Source: Opisthocomus hoazin (Eukaryota; Chordata; Aves; Opisthocomiformes; Opisthocomidae). Taken from it: a stretch of DNA of 64,000 nt. A program made the translations under genes and the position numbers. Shown here piece by piece: positions 31,331 through 42,098 of this stretch; position 1 is the first letter of the stretch; every line of letters begins with the position of its first letter. The stretch covers positions 95,255,278-95,319,277 of the forward strand of contig NC_134417.1 in NCBI RefSeq assembly GCF_030867145.1, in the 5' to 3' direction. The notes under the pieces were generated by a model. That model was not told the origin of the DNA, did no database searches, and saw nothing but the letters and a program-made list of their open reading frames with translations.

Positions 31331-31444
31331 GCCCCCAGCCGCAGTCCCCGCCCCCTCCCGTAGCCCCGCCCCCTCCCCGTAGCCCCGCCCCGCCCGGTGC
31401 CCCCGGTGCAGAGAGCGGGAGGCCGCGGCCGTTCGGTCCTTGGC

Positions 31445-31450
31445 TTTAAT
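31445..31450 (-). terminator. TMUB1: TMUB1 polyadenylation signal (ATTAAA)
   Basis: TTTAAT on plus is ATTAAA on minus, the commonest variant signal, 285 bases after the TMUB1 stop codon. Confidence 0.65.
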
Positions 31451-31734
31451 GGTGACAGAGCGGCGGGCACCGCGCCCGCCCGCACCGGCAGCCCCGGGCA
31501 GCGGCAGCAGGGGCTGCCCGAGCTCCCCTGCGTGGAGCCGGCCGGTGCGGGGCCGGGGCGGCACCGGGACCCCCCGTTCCCCCGGGACAGCGGAGCGCGG
31601 GCTCCACACGGCCCCGGCGGGCGGGCTGCCTGCTCCCGCCCGGAGAGCGGCTCCCTCGGAGCCCGCGGGGACACAGCCGGCGGCCCGGAGCCCCGGTTTG
31701 GGTGCGGCGGTGCCATCGGGGGCGCAGGGCCGTG

Positions 31735-32684
31735 CTATCTGCGGTACATGGTGAAGGCCATGAAGCTGAAGAGGAGGGTGAGGCCGGCCAGGAAGGTGGT
31801 GGCGGTGGCGGTGAAGACGTGGCGGTACTGCAGCTGGAAGTACCAGAGCACGGCCAGCATCAGCACGAAGAGCGGCAGCATGAGGCTGCCCACGTTGAGG
31901 GCGGCGCGCACGGGGTCGGCGGAGGCGCGGGGGCCGGCGGGCGCGGGCGCCGGGCTGTGCTGGGAGACGTGGCAGTGCAGGACGCTGTTGTGGGTGAGGT
32001 GCAGGGCAGCCAGGCTCTGGGCGTCGTCGCGCAGCAGCTGCCCCTGGTAGATCAGCCGCACTTGCTGCTCCTGCCCGGGGAAGTAGGCCCTGGGGCGGGG
32101 GGGCGAGGAGGGAGGCATCACGCTCCAGGTCACGCTCCCGCCAGCCCCGCGTCCCCTCTGCCACCCCCCCACCCCTGGGAGCAGCCGGCCACCGCGCCCG
32201 CCCACTTCGCCGCCCGCCGCCCCCGGAAGCGCAGGATTGGGGCCGCCCCCCCGCAGGGAGACCCGTCCCGCCCTGCCCCTCACCTCTTCAGGGCCCCGAC
32301 GGTGTCCCCGGGGCGCACCCGGGCCAGGCGCTCCGTGTCGTTGAGGAACTTCAGCCGCAGCACCATGGTGGGCTCGGCGGGGCCGCCGTCCGCCTCACCG
32401 AGGGGGCTTGGCGCGGGTGCGGGGCCGGCCCGGGGACGCAGCCCCGCCGCCAGCTCGCCCGCCCCATCTGGGACCGCCGCGGTCGGCGCCGGCGGGGCCT
32501 TGTGCTCGACGGGGGTCGCGGCAGCGCTCGGGCCCTCCTCGGGCAGCGGGGAGGCGGCGGCGCGGGGCGGCGCGACGGGCTCCGGGGCGCGGGTAGAGGC
32601 CCAGGCCAGACCCAGCACCACGGCGACCAGCAACAAGGCGAAGAGCACGGTCACCTCATCGCCGACGCCTTCGATCAGGGCCAT
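31735..32684 (-). CDS. TMUB1: Transmembrane and ubiquitin-like domain-containing protein 1
   Basis: Membrane protein with a ubiquitin-like domain, linked in mammals to ER-associated degradation, receptor recycling and liver regeneration. Exons 32684-32284 and 32089-31735, separated by a 194-base intron; they join in phase (K-R|A-Y) to 251 residues (human 246). Order: MALIEGVGDEVTVLFALLLV, an N-terminal hydrophobic segment nearly identical to human; a Pro/Ala-rich linker; a ubiquitin-like domain with MVLRLKFLNDTERLARV and QQVRLIYQGQLLRDD and HNSVLHCHVS; two C-terminal membrane spans ending FMAFTMYRR. No defects seen. Lies head to tail with FASTK on the same strand. Confidence 0.98.
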
Positions 32685-32698
32685 GGCGGCGGCACCGG

Positions 32699-32830
32699 CT
32701 ACCGACCTGCGGGCACAGAGCGGGGGCCGTCAGCCCGCCGGGCCGCGGGCGACCGGAGCCGCCACCGGACCGGGCCCCTCACCTGCCGCCATCGCGCCGC
32801 TTCCGCCTCGCCGCAAGGCACGCCGGGAGC
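32699..32830 (-). promoter_or_regulatory. TMUB1: TMUB1 5' noncoding exon with a five-codon uORF
   Basis: On the minus strand, GCGATGGCGGCAG is followed by a good donor GTGAGG (exon low end 32783), and CCCGCAG precedes GTCGGTAGCC (exon high end 32706). Splicing these removes 76 bases and makes the short frame ATG GCG GCA GGT CGG TAG, ending 14 bases before the main ATG at 32684. Splice sites are seen; use and translation are inferred. An unspliced 5' UTR is also possible. Confidence 0.45.
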
Positions 32831-33025
32831 TGTAGTCCTGCTCTGCGCATGTGCAGAGACGCGCCCCCGCGGGGCACGCCGGGAGCTGCAGTCCGGCTCT
32901 GAGCATAAGCAGAGGCCCACCCCGCGGGGCACGCCGGGAGTTGTAGTCCGGCCCTCTAACACGCCCAGCACCAGAGGGCGAGACTACAACTCCTGGCGTG
33001 CCCCGCGCTACTCCGCGCATGCGCC
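32817..33025. promoter_or_regulatory. TMUB1: Cluster of four ACTACA / ZNF143-like elements with NRF1 sites
   Basis: Four copies of an ACTACAACTCCCGGCGTGCC-like motif: minus strand at 32817-32838, 32873-32894 and 32928-32949 (spacing 56 and 55 bases), and plus strand at 32982-33002 (CTACAACTCCTGGCGTGCC). This resembles the Staf/ZNF143 promoter motif ACTACAnTTCCCAGnATGC. NRF1-like GCGCAT cores lie at 32845 and, as GCGCATGCGC, at 33015-33024. The cluster covers the likely TMUB1 start site. Confidence 0.65.
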
Positions 33026-33121
33026 ATCGGGCTCCTCGGCCACAGCCCGTCCCTCACCCGCCATTACCGGTTTGTGAGGTGTTTGGAGCTGCTGAGTCGA
33101 GCTTGAGGTGCTCCGGGGTGG

Positions 33122-33602
33122 CTGGAAAGAAAGGTGAGGAGCTACTGGAGAGAGCCCAGCGCAGGGCTGCGAGGATGAGGAGGGGACTGGAGCATCCCTC
33201 CTAGGAGGAGAGGCTGAGGGAGCTGGGCTTGTTCAGCCTGGAGAAGGGAAGGCTGCGAGGGGACCTTGGAAATGCCTCTAAATATCTGCAGGGTGGGGGT
33301 CAGGAGGCCGGGGCCAGGCTCTTTGCAGTGGTGCCCAGCGATGGGACAAGGGGCAACGGGCACAAACTGAAGCAGAGGAAGCTCCAGCTGAACCCGAGGA
33401 AGAACTTCTTCCCTCTGAGGGTGCCGGAGCCCTGGCCCAGGCTGCCCAGGGAGGCTGTGGAGTCTCCTTCTCTGGAGATATTCCAGCCCCGCCTGGCCGC
33501 GGTGCTGTGCAGCCTGCTGTGGGTGACCCTGCTTGGGCAGGGGGCTGGGCTGGGTGACCCCCAGAGGGCCCTTCCAACCCCCAACATTCTGTGATTCTGT
33601 GG
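33122..33602 (+). mobile_element. CR1 LINE, 5'-truncated, with complete 3' tail
   Basis: Begins in the region after the reverse transcriptase (GAGGAGCTACTGGAGAGAGC) and runs to ACATTCTGTGATTCTGTGG. Same young subfamily as the copies at 18,588 and 42,099. Confidence 0.95.
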
Positions 33603-34060
33603 ATCCCAGGGAGAAGAGCTCAGCACCTCCCTCTCCACGACCCCTCCTCCAGAAGCTGCAGAGAGCAATGAGGTCGCCCCTCAGCCTCCTCTCCTGCAGA
33701 CTAGAGAAGGCCAACGTCCTCAGCCGCTCCTCCCAGGACATTCCTCCCTGCCTGCTCAACAGCTCCATTGCCCTCCTCTGGACACGTTGAAGGACCTTCA
33801 CATTCTTCTCCAGTGATGGGGCCCAGAACCGCACACAGCGCTCGCGGTGAGGCTGCACCAGCGCTGAGAGCAGCGGGACAATCCCCCCTCTGGACCGGCT
33901 GGCCGTGCTGGGTTTGATGCACCCGGGATGGGGTTTGCCTCTGGGCTGCCAGGGCACGATGGTGGCTCCCGCTGAGCCTGCTGCCCACCAGCACCCAGGG
34001 CTTGTTCTGCAGGGCTGCTCTCCAGCTGCTCCTCTCCCAGTTTGTGGGATGTCCTTGGAG
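33603..34060 (-). mobile_element. CR1 fragment of another subfamily, minus strand
   Basis: Reads in reverse as CR1 between the reverse transcriptase and the 3' UTR (GCTCCTCCCAGGACATTCC, CTCCATTGCCCTCCTCTGGA). Its own 3' end is missing where it meets the plus-strand copy, which suggests that copy inserted into it or joined it by a rearrangement. Confidence 0.8.
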
Positions 34061-34075
34061 ACCTGTTAGCAGGGC

Positions 34076-34518
34076 CGGAGGAGACCCCAGCAGTGATGCT
34101 AGGGCTGGAACCCCTCTGCTGGGAGAGCTGGGGCTGGTCAGCCTGGGGAGGAGAAGGCTGCGGGGAGGCCTTAGAGCAGCCTTTCAGTACTTGAAGGAGG
34201 CTTGTAGGAAAGATGGGGACAGGCTTTTTAGGAGGGCTTGTTGTGTTAGGACAAGGGACAATGGTTTTAAACTAGAAGAGGGTGGATTTAGACTGGAAAT
34301 AAGGAAGAAATTCTTTACAATGACAGTGAAACCCTTGCCCAGGTTGTCCAGAGAGGTGGTCGATGCCCCATCCCTGGAAACATTCCAGGCCAGGCTGGAC
34401 GGGGCTCTGAGCACCCTGATCCAGCTGAAGATGTCCCTGCTCACTGCCCCCCAGACTGGATGGCCTGGAGAGGTCCCTTCCCACCCAAGCCATTCTGTGA
34501 TGATTCTGTGAAACCCTC
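34076..34518 (+). mobile_element. CR1 LINE 3' part, diverged subfamily
   Basis: Contains GGCTGCGGGGAGGCCTTAGA, GACAATGGTTTTAAACTAG, AGGAAGAAATTCTTTACAAT and a tail CATTCTGTGATGATTCTGTG. Older or different subfamily from its left neighbours. Confidence 0.92.
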
Positions 34519-34636
34519 CAGATGAAATCGCTCCCACAACTGAAGGAGCATGAAGTCGTCGGTTCTGCCTAAGAACAAAAATATTTTTATCATTTAATCA
34601 ATGTCCTGTTTTTTGCATTATACATAGAAAAGTGGT

Positions 34637-35062
34637 GAAGGGTCTTGAGCCCAGGTCCTGTGAGGAGAAGCTGAGGGAGCTGGGGGTTTTTAGCCTGGAG
34701 GAAAGGAGGCTGAGGGAGAGCTTATCGCTCTCTACAACTGTGTGAAAGGAGGGTGTAGTGAGGTGGGGTTTGGTCTCTTTTCCCAAGTGACAAGCGATAG
34801 GACGAGGGGAAATGGCCTCAGGTTGTGCTGGGGAGGTTTAGATTGGATGTTAGGAAAAATTCCTTCACTGGAAGGGTTGTCAAGCGCTGGACGGGCTGCC
34901 CGGGGAAGGAGTTGAGTCCCCGTCCCTGGGGGGATTTAGGGCACGCGTAGGCGTGGTGCTCGGGGGCCTGGCTGAGTGGTGGACTTGGCAGTGTTAGGCG
35001 TACGCTTGGACTCGGGGTCTTAAAGGTCTTTTCCAACCTCAGTTCTGTGATTCTGTGGTTCC
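34637..35062 (+). mobile_element. CR1 LINE 3' part, third subfamily
   Basis: Contains GAGGAGAAGCTGAGGGAGCT, GACAAGCGATAGGACGAGGG, GGTTTAGATTGGATGTTAGG and a tail CAGTTCTGTGATTCTGTGG. About 15-20% different by eye from the young copies, so an older insertion. Confidence 0.9.
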
Positions 35063-35719
35063 AAACAAGGTGCAAGACCTTCGCAACGGGCGAAGGACAG
35101 CAAACTCCGCGGGCAGAGCCCCTCGCTGGAGGAGCCGTGCTCTGGAGAAGACGCGGTCTCTGGCAGGGGGGGAGCGGACTGCGCCGTGCAGGGGTAGCGC
35201 GGGGCGGTGGGAGAAGCTGCAGACCAAGACTGGCTGAGTTCCAGCGCTCCTCTGGGGGACTCTGATTCCCCAGACGCCTTGGACCCTCCCTGCAGGCTTC
35301 GTGAAGAAGGGGAGTTTGAACGATAAACAAAAAAGTCAGTGTGGAGCAGTTTTTGATACCGAAACCAAGTCGGAGACAAAGACATTTCAAACAATTTATC
35401 CCAAAATCTCTCTTGGCTGATGAGTAGTCTGGTGTGAAACCTTGATGCTGGAGACTGGGCTTTGCTGTGCTCCTGAAAAGCGTTCAGCTAGTTGTGAACG
35501 GGGTCAAAAATGGTTTGATTAAAATTTCCGTATTTTTAGGTGAAAAGGCTTGTACCGTCAAAATGAGGTAGAATGGTAAGGGTTGGAAGGGACCTCAAAG
35601 ATCGTCTGGTTAATAGGTGGGGGTGGGGAGAGCTGTGGAAGGCAAGAGCCTGCGGCGCCCGTGAAGGCACGAAGCTGGCGGGAGGTGTGTGGGTGGCAGC
35701 GTCCCTTTGCCCAGGGCGT
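35063..35719. other. Intergenic, mostly unassigned; one CR1 tail fragment
   Basis: No gene recognised. A 45-base CR1 3' end in reverse orientation lies at about 35,566-35,612 (GAATGGTAAGGGTTGGAAGG). Confidence 0.6.
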
Positions 35720-36484
35720 CATTTAGAGTGTACCCTCAGCCAGTTTGCTGACGACACCAAACTGGGAGCAGTGGTGGATACACCAGCAGGCTGTGCTGCC
35801 ATTCAGCGTGACCTGGACAGGCTGGAAAGCTGGGCAGAGAGGAACCTGATGGGGTTCAACACAGGCAAATGCAGGTTCCTGCACCTGGGGAGGAACAACC
35901 CCAGGCACCAGTACAGGCTTGGGGTGGACCTGCTGGAGAGCAGCTCTGCGGAGAGGGACCTGGGTGTCCTGGGGGACGACAGGGTGACCATGAGCCAGCA
36001 GCGTGCCCTGGCTGCCAAGAAGGCCAATGGGATCCTGGGGTGCATGAGGAGGAGTGTGGGCAGCAGGGCGAGGGAGGGTCTCCTCCCCCTCTGCTCTGCC
36101 CCAGTCAGGCCCCATCTGCAGTGCTGGGTCCAGTTCTGGGCTCCCCAGTTCAAGAAAGATGAGGAGCTACTGGAGAGAGCCCAGCGGAGGGCTACGAGGA
36201 TGAGGAGGGGCCTGGAGCATCTCTGCTCCGAGGAGAGGCTGAGGGAGCTGGGCTTGTTCAGCCTGGAGAAGAGAAGGCTGAGAGGGGACCTTGGAAATGC
36301 CTCTAAATATCTGCAGGGGGGGGTCAGGAGGACGGGGCCAGACTCTTCCCAGTGGTGCCCAGCGACAGGACAAGGGGCAACGGGCACAAACTGGAGCAGA
36401 GGAAGCTCCAGCTGAACCCGAGGAAGAACTTCTTCCCTCTGAGGGTGACAGAGCCCTGGCCCAGGCTGCCCAGGGAGGCTGTGG
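35720..36484 (+). mobile_element. CR1 LINE with reverse transcriptase end; 3' tail lost
   Basis: Encodes [18 protein letters not shown] with the FADD catalytic motif intact, then [20 protein letters not shown] and the start of the 3' UTR. 5'-truncated inside the reverse transcriptase. It stops at CAGGGAGGCTGTGG without the last roughly 100 bases or the ATTCTGTG tail, and unrelated sequence follows, so the end was deleted or rearranged. Confidence 0.93.
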
Positions 36485-36639
36485 CACAGGCTCGGGGCCG
36501 GGGAGGGGCTCTGCTGGGTGGGCAGCGATCGGCTGCCTCCCGCCTCACCCCCCCTGCCAGGGCTGCCCCCCACCACGCCGCAGCCGGCAGCTTCCCCGCT
36601 GCCAGCCGGGTTCCACAGAGAGCAGCGAGACCCCCGCTC

Positions 36640-37218
36640 CCGTCCCTCCTGGGGTGCTGCTTCCTGGGGGCTCTGGGGCGGGGGGACCCTCCTCTATGGC
36701 TGGGACCCTTCTCTGCAGGGGGACCTTCCTCTGCGGGGGAACCCTCCTCTGTGAGGGGACCCTCCTCTATGGCTGGGACCCTCCGCGGGGGGACCCTCTT
36801 CCGCAGGGGGACCCTCCTCTGTGGGGGAACCCTCCTCTGTGAGGGGACCCTCTGCGGGGGGACCCTCCTCTGCAAGGAACCCCTTCTCTGTGGGGTGACA
36901 CTCCTCTGTGGGGGGGCCCCCTCTTCAATGGGGACCCTCCTCTGTGGGGGAACCCTCCTCTGTGAGGGGACCCTCTGCAGGGGGACCCTCCTCTGCAAGG
37001 AACCCCTTCTCTGTGGGGTGACCCTGCTCTGTGGGGTGACACTCCTCTGTGGGGGGACCCTCCTCTGTGGGGGGACCCTCCTCTGTGGCAGGGACCCTCC
37101 TCTACGGGGGGACACTCTCTGTGGGGGGACCCTCCTCTGTGGCGGGGACCCTCCTCTACGGGGTGACCCTCCTCTGTGGCAGGGACCCTCCTCTGCGGGG
37201 GGACCCTCCTCTGCAGTC
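36640..37218. repeat. 18-bp minisatellite
   Basis: Units of GGGGACCCTCCTCTGTGG with variants (CTGCAGGG, CTACGGGG, AAGGAACCCCTTCTCTG). About 30 copies of 16-19 bases, sometimes in larger duplicated blocks, for example 36,793-36,900 and 36,913-37,020. Open frames here are artefacts. Confidence 0.93.
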
Positions 37219-37342
37219 CGATGCCCACGCAGGGCCCATGGCCACGGCCCCCCGGCGCGGGGGCAGGCGGTGGGCTCCCTCCCGGCTCGGGGGCAGCCAC
37301 GCTGCGTACTGGGTCCAGTCAGGCCAAGCTGACGCCGACCCT

Positions 37343-37381
37343 TGCCTTCTGCCTTCTGCCTTCTGCCTTCTGCCTTCTGCC
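37343..37381. repeat. Heptanucleotide microsatellite (CTTCTGC)n
   Basis: Five perfect copies of the seven-base unit CTTCTGC. Short and recent by its lack of variation. Confidence 0.9.
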
Positions 37382-40300
37382 GGGGCGGTTTCCAGACGGT
37401 TTGGTCCGTGGCCACCGAGGCACCGGAGCGGCTGGTCCGGGGGTGGTGAGGAGGAGGAGGACGAGGAGGAGGAGGAGGAGGTGGCATCGCTCCTCTTGGC
37501 AGCGGCGTCGCTTTGAGGCACTCGTGAACGGCAGCGTCAGATGGAAGTGCTGCAGATGGAGAACGCTCTGAGCTGAGAAAGTTGGGGTTCTGGGCATGAA
37601 ATTCGCCCTGAAAGCCGCTTTCCCTTCCCCGTGGCCACTGTCCCCAGGCAGCGTCCACCCAGCCACCCCCGAGCGCGTTTTCGCCGCAGAACGCGCCGGG
37701 CTGTCTCCCCGCCAGCTCTCGCCTGCCTCCCCCACTCCCCGTGTTCCGAAGCCGTGCGATGCGGCCTCCCGCTACAGCGAGGTTCTCTCCCGATTTTTGT
37801 CGTCCTTATCCGCGAGCGGCACCGGCTCCGTCTGCCCGCAGTCAGCGTGGGCTCCTCTCTCCCTGCGCTCGTCTGCCTGCGCCTAACTTTGGGCTCTGAT
37901 TTTCCAGCGCCGGCAGCGCTGCGGGCGCCGGTGCCCCGGCTGCCCCGCGGGGCGGTGGGGGGTCCCGCTCCGCAGGGGTGCCCGTGGTGGGGACCCCCCG
38001 ATCCCCCGCGGCCGGGGGGTGCTCGCTCCTGGCAAAGGCAGTGGGAGGCAGGGGGGTGCGCGGGGTCCCGGCGCAGGGGGACGCGGGGGGCCCGGAGTGG
38101 GGCCGCTGCGGGGCTGCCCCATGGCGGCAGCCGTTCCCCCTCGGCTCTGCGGCTTCGAGCCGCCGGCGCACGGTGGTCTGCGAACGCCTGTGCCGGGGGC
38201 GAGCGGCCGGCTGCGGGGGGACATCGCCCGCTGCTGCGGGAGGGAAGGGGCCAGCGGGAGCTGCACGGCCAGCCCAGCCTCGCGCCCGGAAAATGTCTGC
38301 ATGGACAGCCCAGGAGCCTCCCGGGAGCGTGCGGCCCGCAGCGTGGGGACGGTCAGTGCCCCCGGCTCCGGAGAAAGCCACGCCAAGCCATCTCAGCTGC
38401 CTTCGCCAGGGGAGGGGGAGACGGGGGGACGAAGGACGTCCCGTCGCTTGCCGGGGCAGATCCCGACACCGTGTCTCGTCGCGTCCCAGAGACCTCCTCG
38501 GGTGAGGTGCGACGGCACGGGGCAGGGTCCAGCGCGTCAGCGGGACGCTGCGCGGCGAGGGGGATCTGGAGAGGCGGGCGAGCGTCCGCGGGAGAGCAGC
38601 CGAAGCGGGCAGAGGCCACGAGCTCCCGGTTCGCCAGAAAGGCTCGGAAGCTTGGGCTCGCTGCAGCGGAGGAAGGAGATGGTTGCGACGACTTTGCATG
38701 CGCTGAAACCTGGAGAAAACGGATGGGAAGGGGAGGGATCTGTTTAGGAAGGAAAAGGAATCCTCTGCTGAAGCTCCAGAAAGGGAACTCAAAGTCTGAT
38801 AATTTTCTGAGAATAACGGTGCTGGAATAGACAAAAATTGTCAGCTCTCCGTCCCTGGCGGCCTACAAGGAAGGCTGAAGGTTCTGGGGAGCCCAGCCGG
38901 GAAGCGGAGCCTGGCCTGGGACAAGGGGGGGACGGGCAACGGCCTCTTGCAGCCCTTCCCAGCGCCGTTGTCTGGTTCTCTCTAATTTTTCATTCTTTCG
39001 CAAAAAGTAAAGTATTTTACTGGTTTATTGTTAATGTATGTATGCAAATCTGTTTCTCTTGCCAAGGCGGGACGGAGGCGGTGGGAGCCGAGCAGGGGTG
39101 AGCTCAGTGGCAGCCGCGGGCTGAGCCGCAGCCGTTGCTCGACTCCGGCGCGTTTCCCCGTGCGCTTTCGGATCCGCCCCAGGCAGAGCTGCGCCGGAGC
39201 CGTCGCGGGGAAGAGCTCGGCTTCACAGAAGCGGCGTGTTGCAGCCCTAACACCGCACGTGAGGCTTTTCCTCTCTTAGAGGTCCTGGATGGGAGCCGCT
39301 TGTCCCGGGCGATGGGGACTCTGCCTTGCCCTTGTCCTGCGATGCCACCGACGGTGGCAAAGCAGGAGGGGGGGGGGGTCCGGTGAGCCGGGGACGGGCA
39401 GAGTCCTGGCCAGAGAGGAGCCTCCCGGCCGCGGGCGGTGGTGGGACCCTGGAGCAGCATCGAGCCGGGCCCCCCTCCTGCGCTGAAATGAGATTTCCAG
39501 TGGTTGTTCAGAGAAATCTTGCCTTCCAGACGAGCTCCGTTTGGATTTAGACGCGTTGAGGGTGCTCCGGTAGCAAACCTTCCCAAACCACCACCAGAAA
39601 TACGTCGTGCTGCTCATTTGTGCTCGCGCCGTTTGCACGGCAGCCAGCAGTTCTTGCTGTTCTTCTGCAGGGAGGAATCCTCAGACCTCGGTGGTTTCTC
39701 CCCTGAATGTGCCTGTCTGCCGTAACTGCCGCTTCTTGATCCTTGCTGATGAGCTGCGCAGGCACAGATTTTTCCGCTCACCAGCTGAAAATGCTTCTCC
39801 ATCTCTGCAGTGCAGCTTTTCCCTTCTGTGCAGCCTCTCCGCCCCCCGAAGCATCTCCGCCGGCGCCCGAGGTGTTGTGTCGGCGCAGAGCTCGCTGGCG
39901 CCGTGGCTGGAAGAAGGATCCACTCTCCGTGCCCAAACCTCCTCGGCACATCCTCCTCCAGACCCTCAGCGGCTGCACCGGCCTCTCTCGGGGCAATTTT
40001 GCGCCATCTTCGGCTGCTGGGCGACCCCTGAACCCTTCCTGGATGTTCTCCCTCCTCGAGCAAAGACCTTGTTCCTTCAGCTGGGGGCTGCAGTTTCTAT
40101 TACCAGGGTGATGATTATTTCTGACTGTTTAAATACACGTTACGTGAGGGGGACCGGCGTGCCAAGTTAGCTGGATCTCTCCGCGTGTCCGCTCTGTAGC
40201 TGCTGTTTATCCCCTCCTTTTTTGTGAAGTCCACTAATTTTATCAGCAGGGATTTCACGATCCCTCCCAGATGATGCCTTACCGGGCGTTTAGGTGACGA

Positions 40301-40630
40301 ATAGGCACGAGCTCTCCTCGTGTGTGCTGAGGGCAAAAACACACCCTGCAATAACAGGAAAGGAGGAGCAGCAGGCCAGGGCGTGGGGGTCTGGACCGCC
40401 TCGGTAACGGGGCTTCTGCGGTGCTGTCACCAGCTCCGGGGCTCCTGCTGCGGCGGGGGCTGCCGTGCCCGGCTGTCCCACGGCTGCGGGGCTCCTGCTG
40501 CGGCGTGGGGCACGGCCCGGGACACCGATGCCTCTCCCCGCGGCCACGGGAGCTGCCGCTGCGCTGCCCCATCCCGGCGAGGTCTGGATCCGTGGGGTCT
40601 GTCCCAGTGCTGGGGATCCTCCATCAGACA
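37382..40630. other. Intergenic sequence without recognised features
   Basis: 3.2 kb. A GAGGAGGAGGAC purine run lies at about 37,450-37,480. AT-richer patches lie at about 38,960-39,060 and 40,100-40,270. Open frames up to about 400 codons on both strands lack known motifs or convincing splice partners. No RNA gene recognised. Confidence 0.5.
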
Positions 40631-40631
40631 A

Positions 40632-41408
40632 ATCCAGCGTGGTGGGAAGCATATCCAGTGCGGTGGGAAGCACATCCAGAGCGGTGGAAAGGTCATCCAG
40701 CATGGTGGGAAGGTCATGCAGCATGGTGGGAAGGTCATCCAGCATGGTGGGAAGGTCATCCAGCAAGGTGGGAAGCACATCCAGCGTGGTGGGAAGCACA
40801 TCCAGCGTGGTGGGAAGCACATCCAGCGCGGTGGGAAGGTCATCCAGCATGGTGGGAAGCACATCCAGCGTGGTGGGAAGCACATCCAGCGTGGTGGGAA
40901 GCACATCCAGCGCGGTGGGAAGGTCACCCAGCATGGTGGGAAGCACATCCAGCATGGTGGGAAGCACATCCAGCGCGGTGGGAAGCACATCCAGCATGGT
41001 GGTAAGGTCATCCAGCATGGTGGGAAGCACATCCAGCATGGTGGGAAGGTCATCCAGCGTGGTGGGAAGCACATCCAGCATGGTGGGAAGGTCATCCAGC
41101 GTGGTGGGAAGCACATCCAGCATGGTGGGAAGCACATCCAGCGTGGTGGGAAGGTCATCCAGCGTGGTGGGAAGGTCATCCAGCGTGGTGGGAAGCACAT
41201 CCAGCGTGGTGGGAAGGTCATACAGCGTGGTGGGAAGCACATCCAGCGTGGTGGGAAGCACATCCAGCACGGTGGGAAGGTCATCCAGCATGGTGGGAAG
41301 CACATCCAGCATGGTGGGAAGCACATCCAGCGTGGTGGGAAGGTCATCCAGCATGGTGGGAAGCACATCCACCATGGTGGGAAGCACATCCAGCGCGGTG
41401 GGAAACTC
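40632..41408. repeat. 21-bp minisatellite, about 37 copies
   Basis: Two interspersed unit types, ATCCAGCGTGGTGGGAAGCAC and ATCCAGCATGGTGGGAAGGTC, both 21 bases, repeated without unique spacers. Because 21 is a multiple of three, it makes long Lys-His-Ile-Gln-Arg-Gly-Gly style frames on plus and Leu-Asp-Val-Leu-Pro-Thr-Thr frames on minus. Flanks give no sign of a gene. Confidence 0.97.
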
Positions 41409-42098
41409 ATCCCCGATGCCATGGACATCCTGCTCAGCCCTGGCTCCAGCTGCTGCCCTGTGCCCTGTGCCAGACGCCGAGTGCCACGGCACCAAGGGCA
41501 GCATGGAGTCTCACGCAGAAGCCCTCGTATCTTATGAATCTGTGGTCCCTCTGCACGCTGGGACAAAGCTTGTGGCATCTGGGCTCTGCGGCACTGCTGG
41601 GGGAAAGATTTCCGCTGGGGTGGGCGATCAGTGTTGGAAGGAGGTTTGGTTCTGCTCTTTGGCAATAAACCCCCCCTGCACGCCTGCCGAGGGGCCATGG
41701 GGGGACAACCCAGCCAACACCCCCCGTCCGGCAGCTGCAGCCCCCCCCAGCCGCCCCCCACCCGCCCAGGGAGCCCAGGGGGGTGACAGGTCCCCGTTTC
41801 GGGACGCCCTGTCCAGGACCCCCCCGAGCTGTCCCAGGGAGCCGCAGCCCCCGGCCGGGGGTGACCCCCGTCGGGAGGGGACACCTGGAGCAGCTCTGTG
41901 ACGGGTGGGAGGGGGTCACTGCCCGGGGTGCGGGGCACACTGCGAGGTGACACGTCCCCGTTGGCTGTGTATTTGTAACACGGCGGGGGTTGTCCATCGT
42001 AATCGCGAGTCACTGCTGCTCACGACGGGTCGCGACAGACCAGTCCCCGCCAGGGCTCTCCCCGCCCTCTGGCCTGGGCTGCGTCCAGCTGCTTTTCA
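41409..42098. other. Intergenic sequence without recognised features
   Basis: Unique GC-rich sequence. A plus-strand AATAAA occurs at about 41,665 but no gene can be attached to it. Confidence 0.5.

Noticed and set aside
37596-38834. Possible gene with 330-400 codon frames on both strands
   Set aside because: No known domain, no splice partners, GC-rich composition alone explains the open length.
40290-41537. Long plus (405 codons) and minus (404, 528 codons) frames
   Set aside because: Translations of the 21-bp array; no conserved part outside it.
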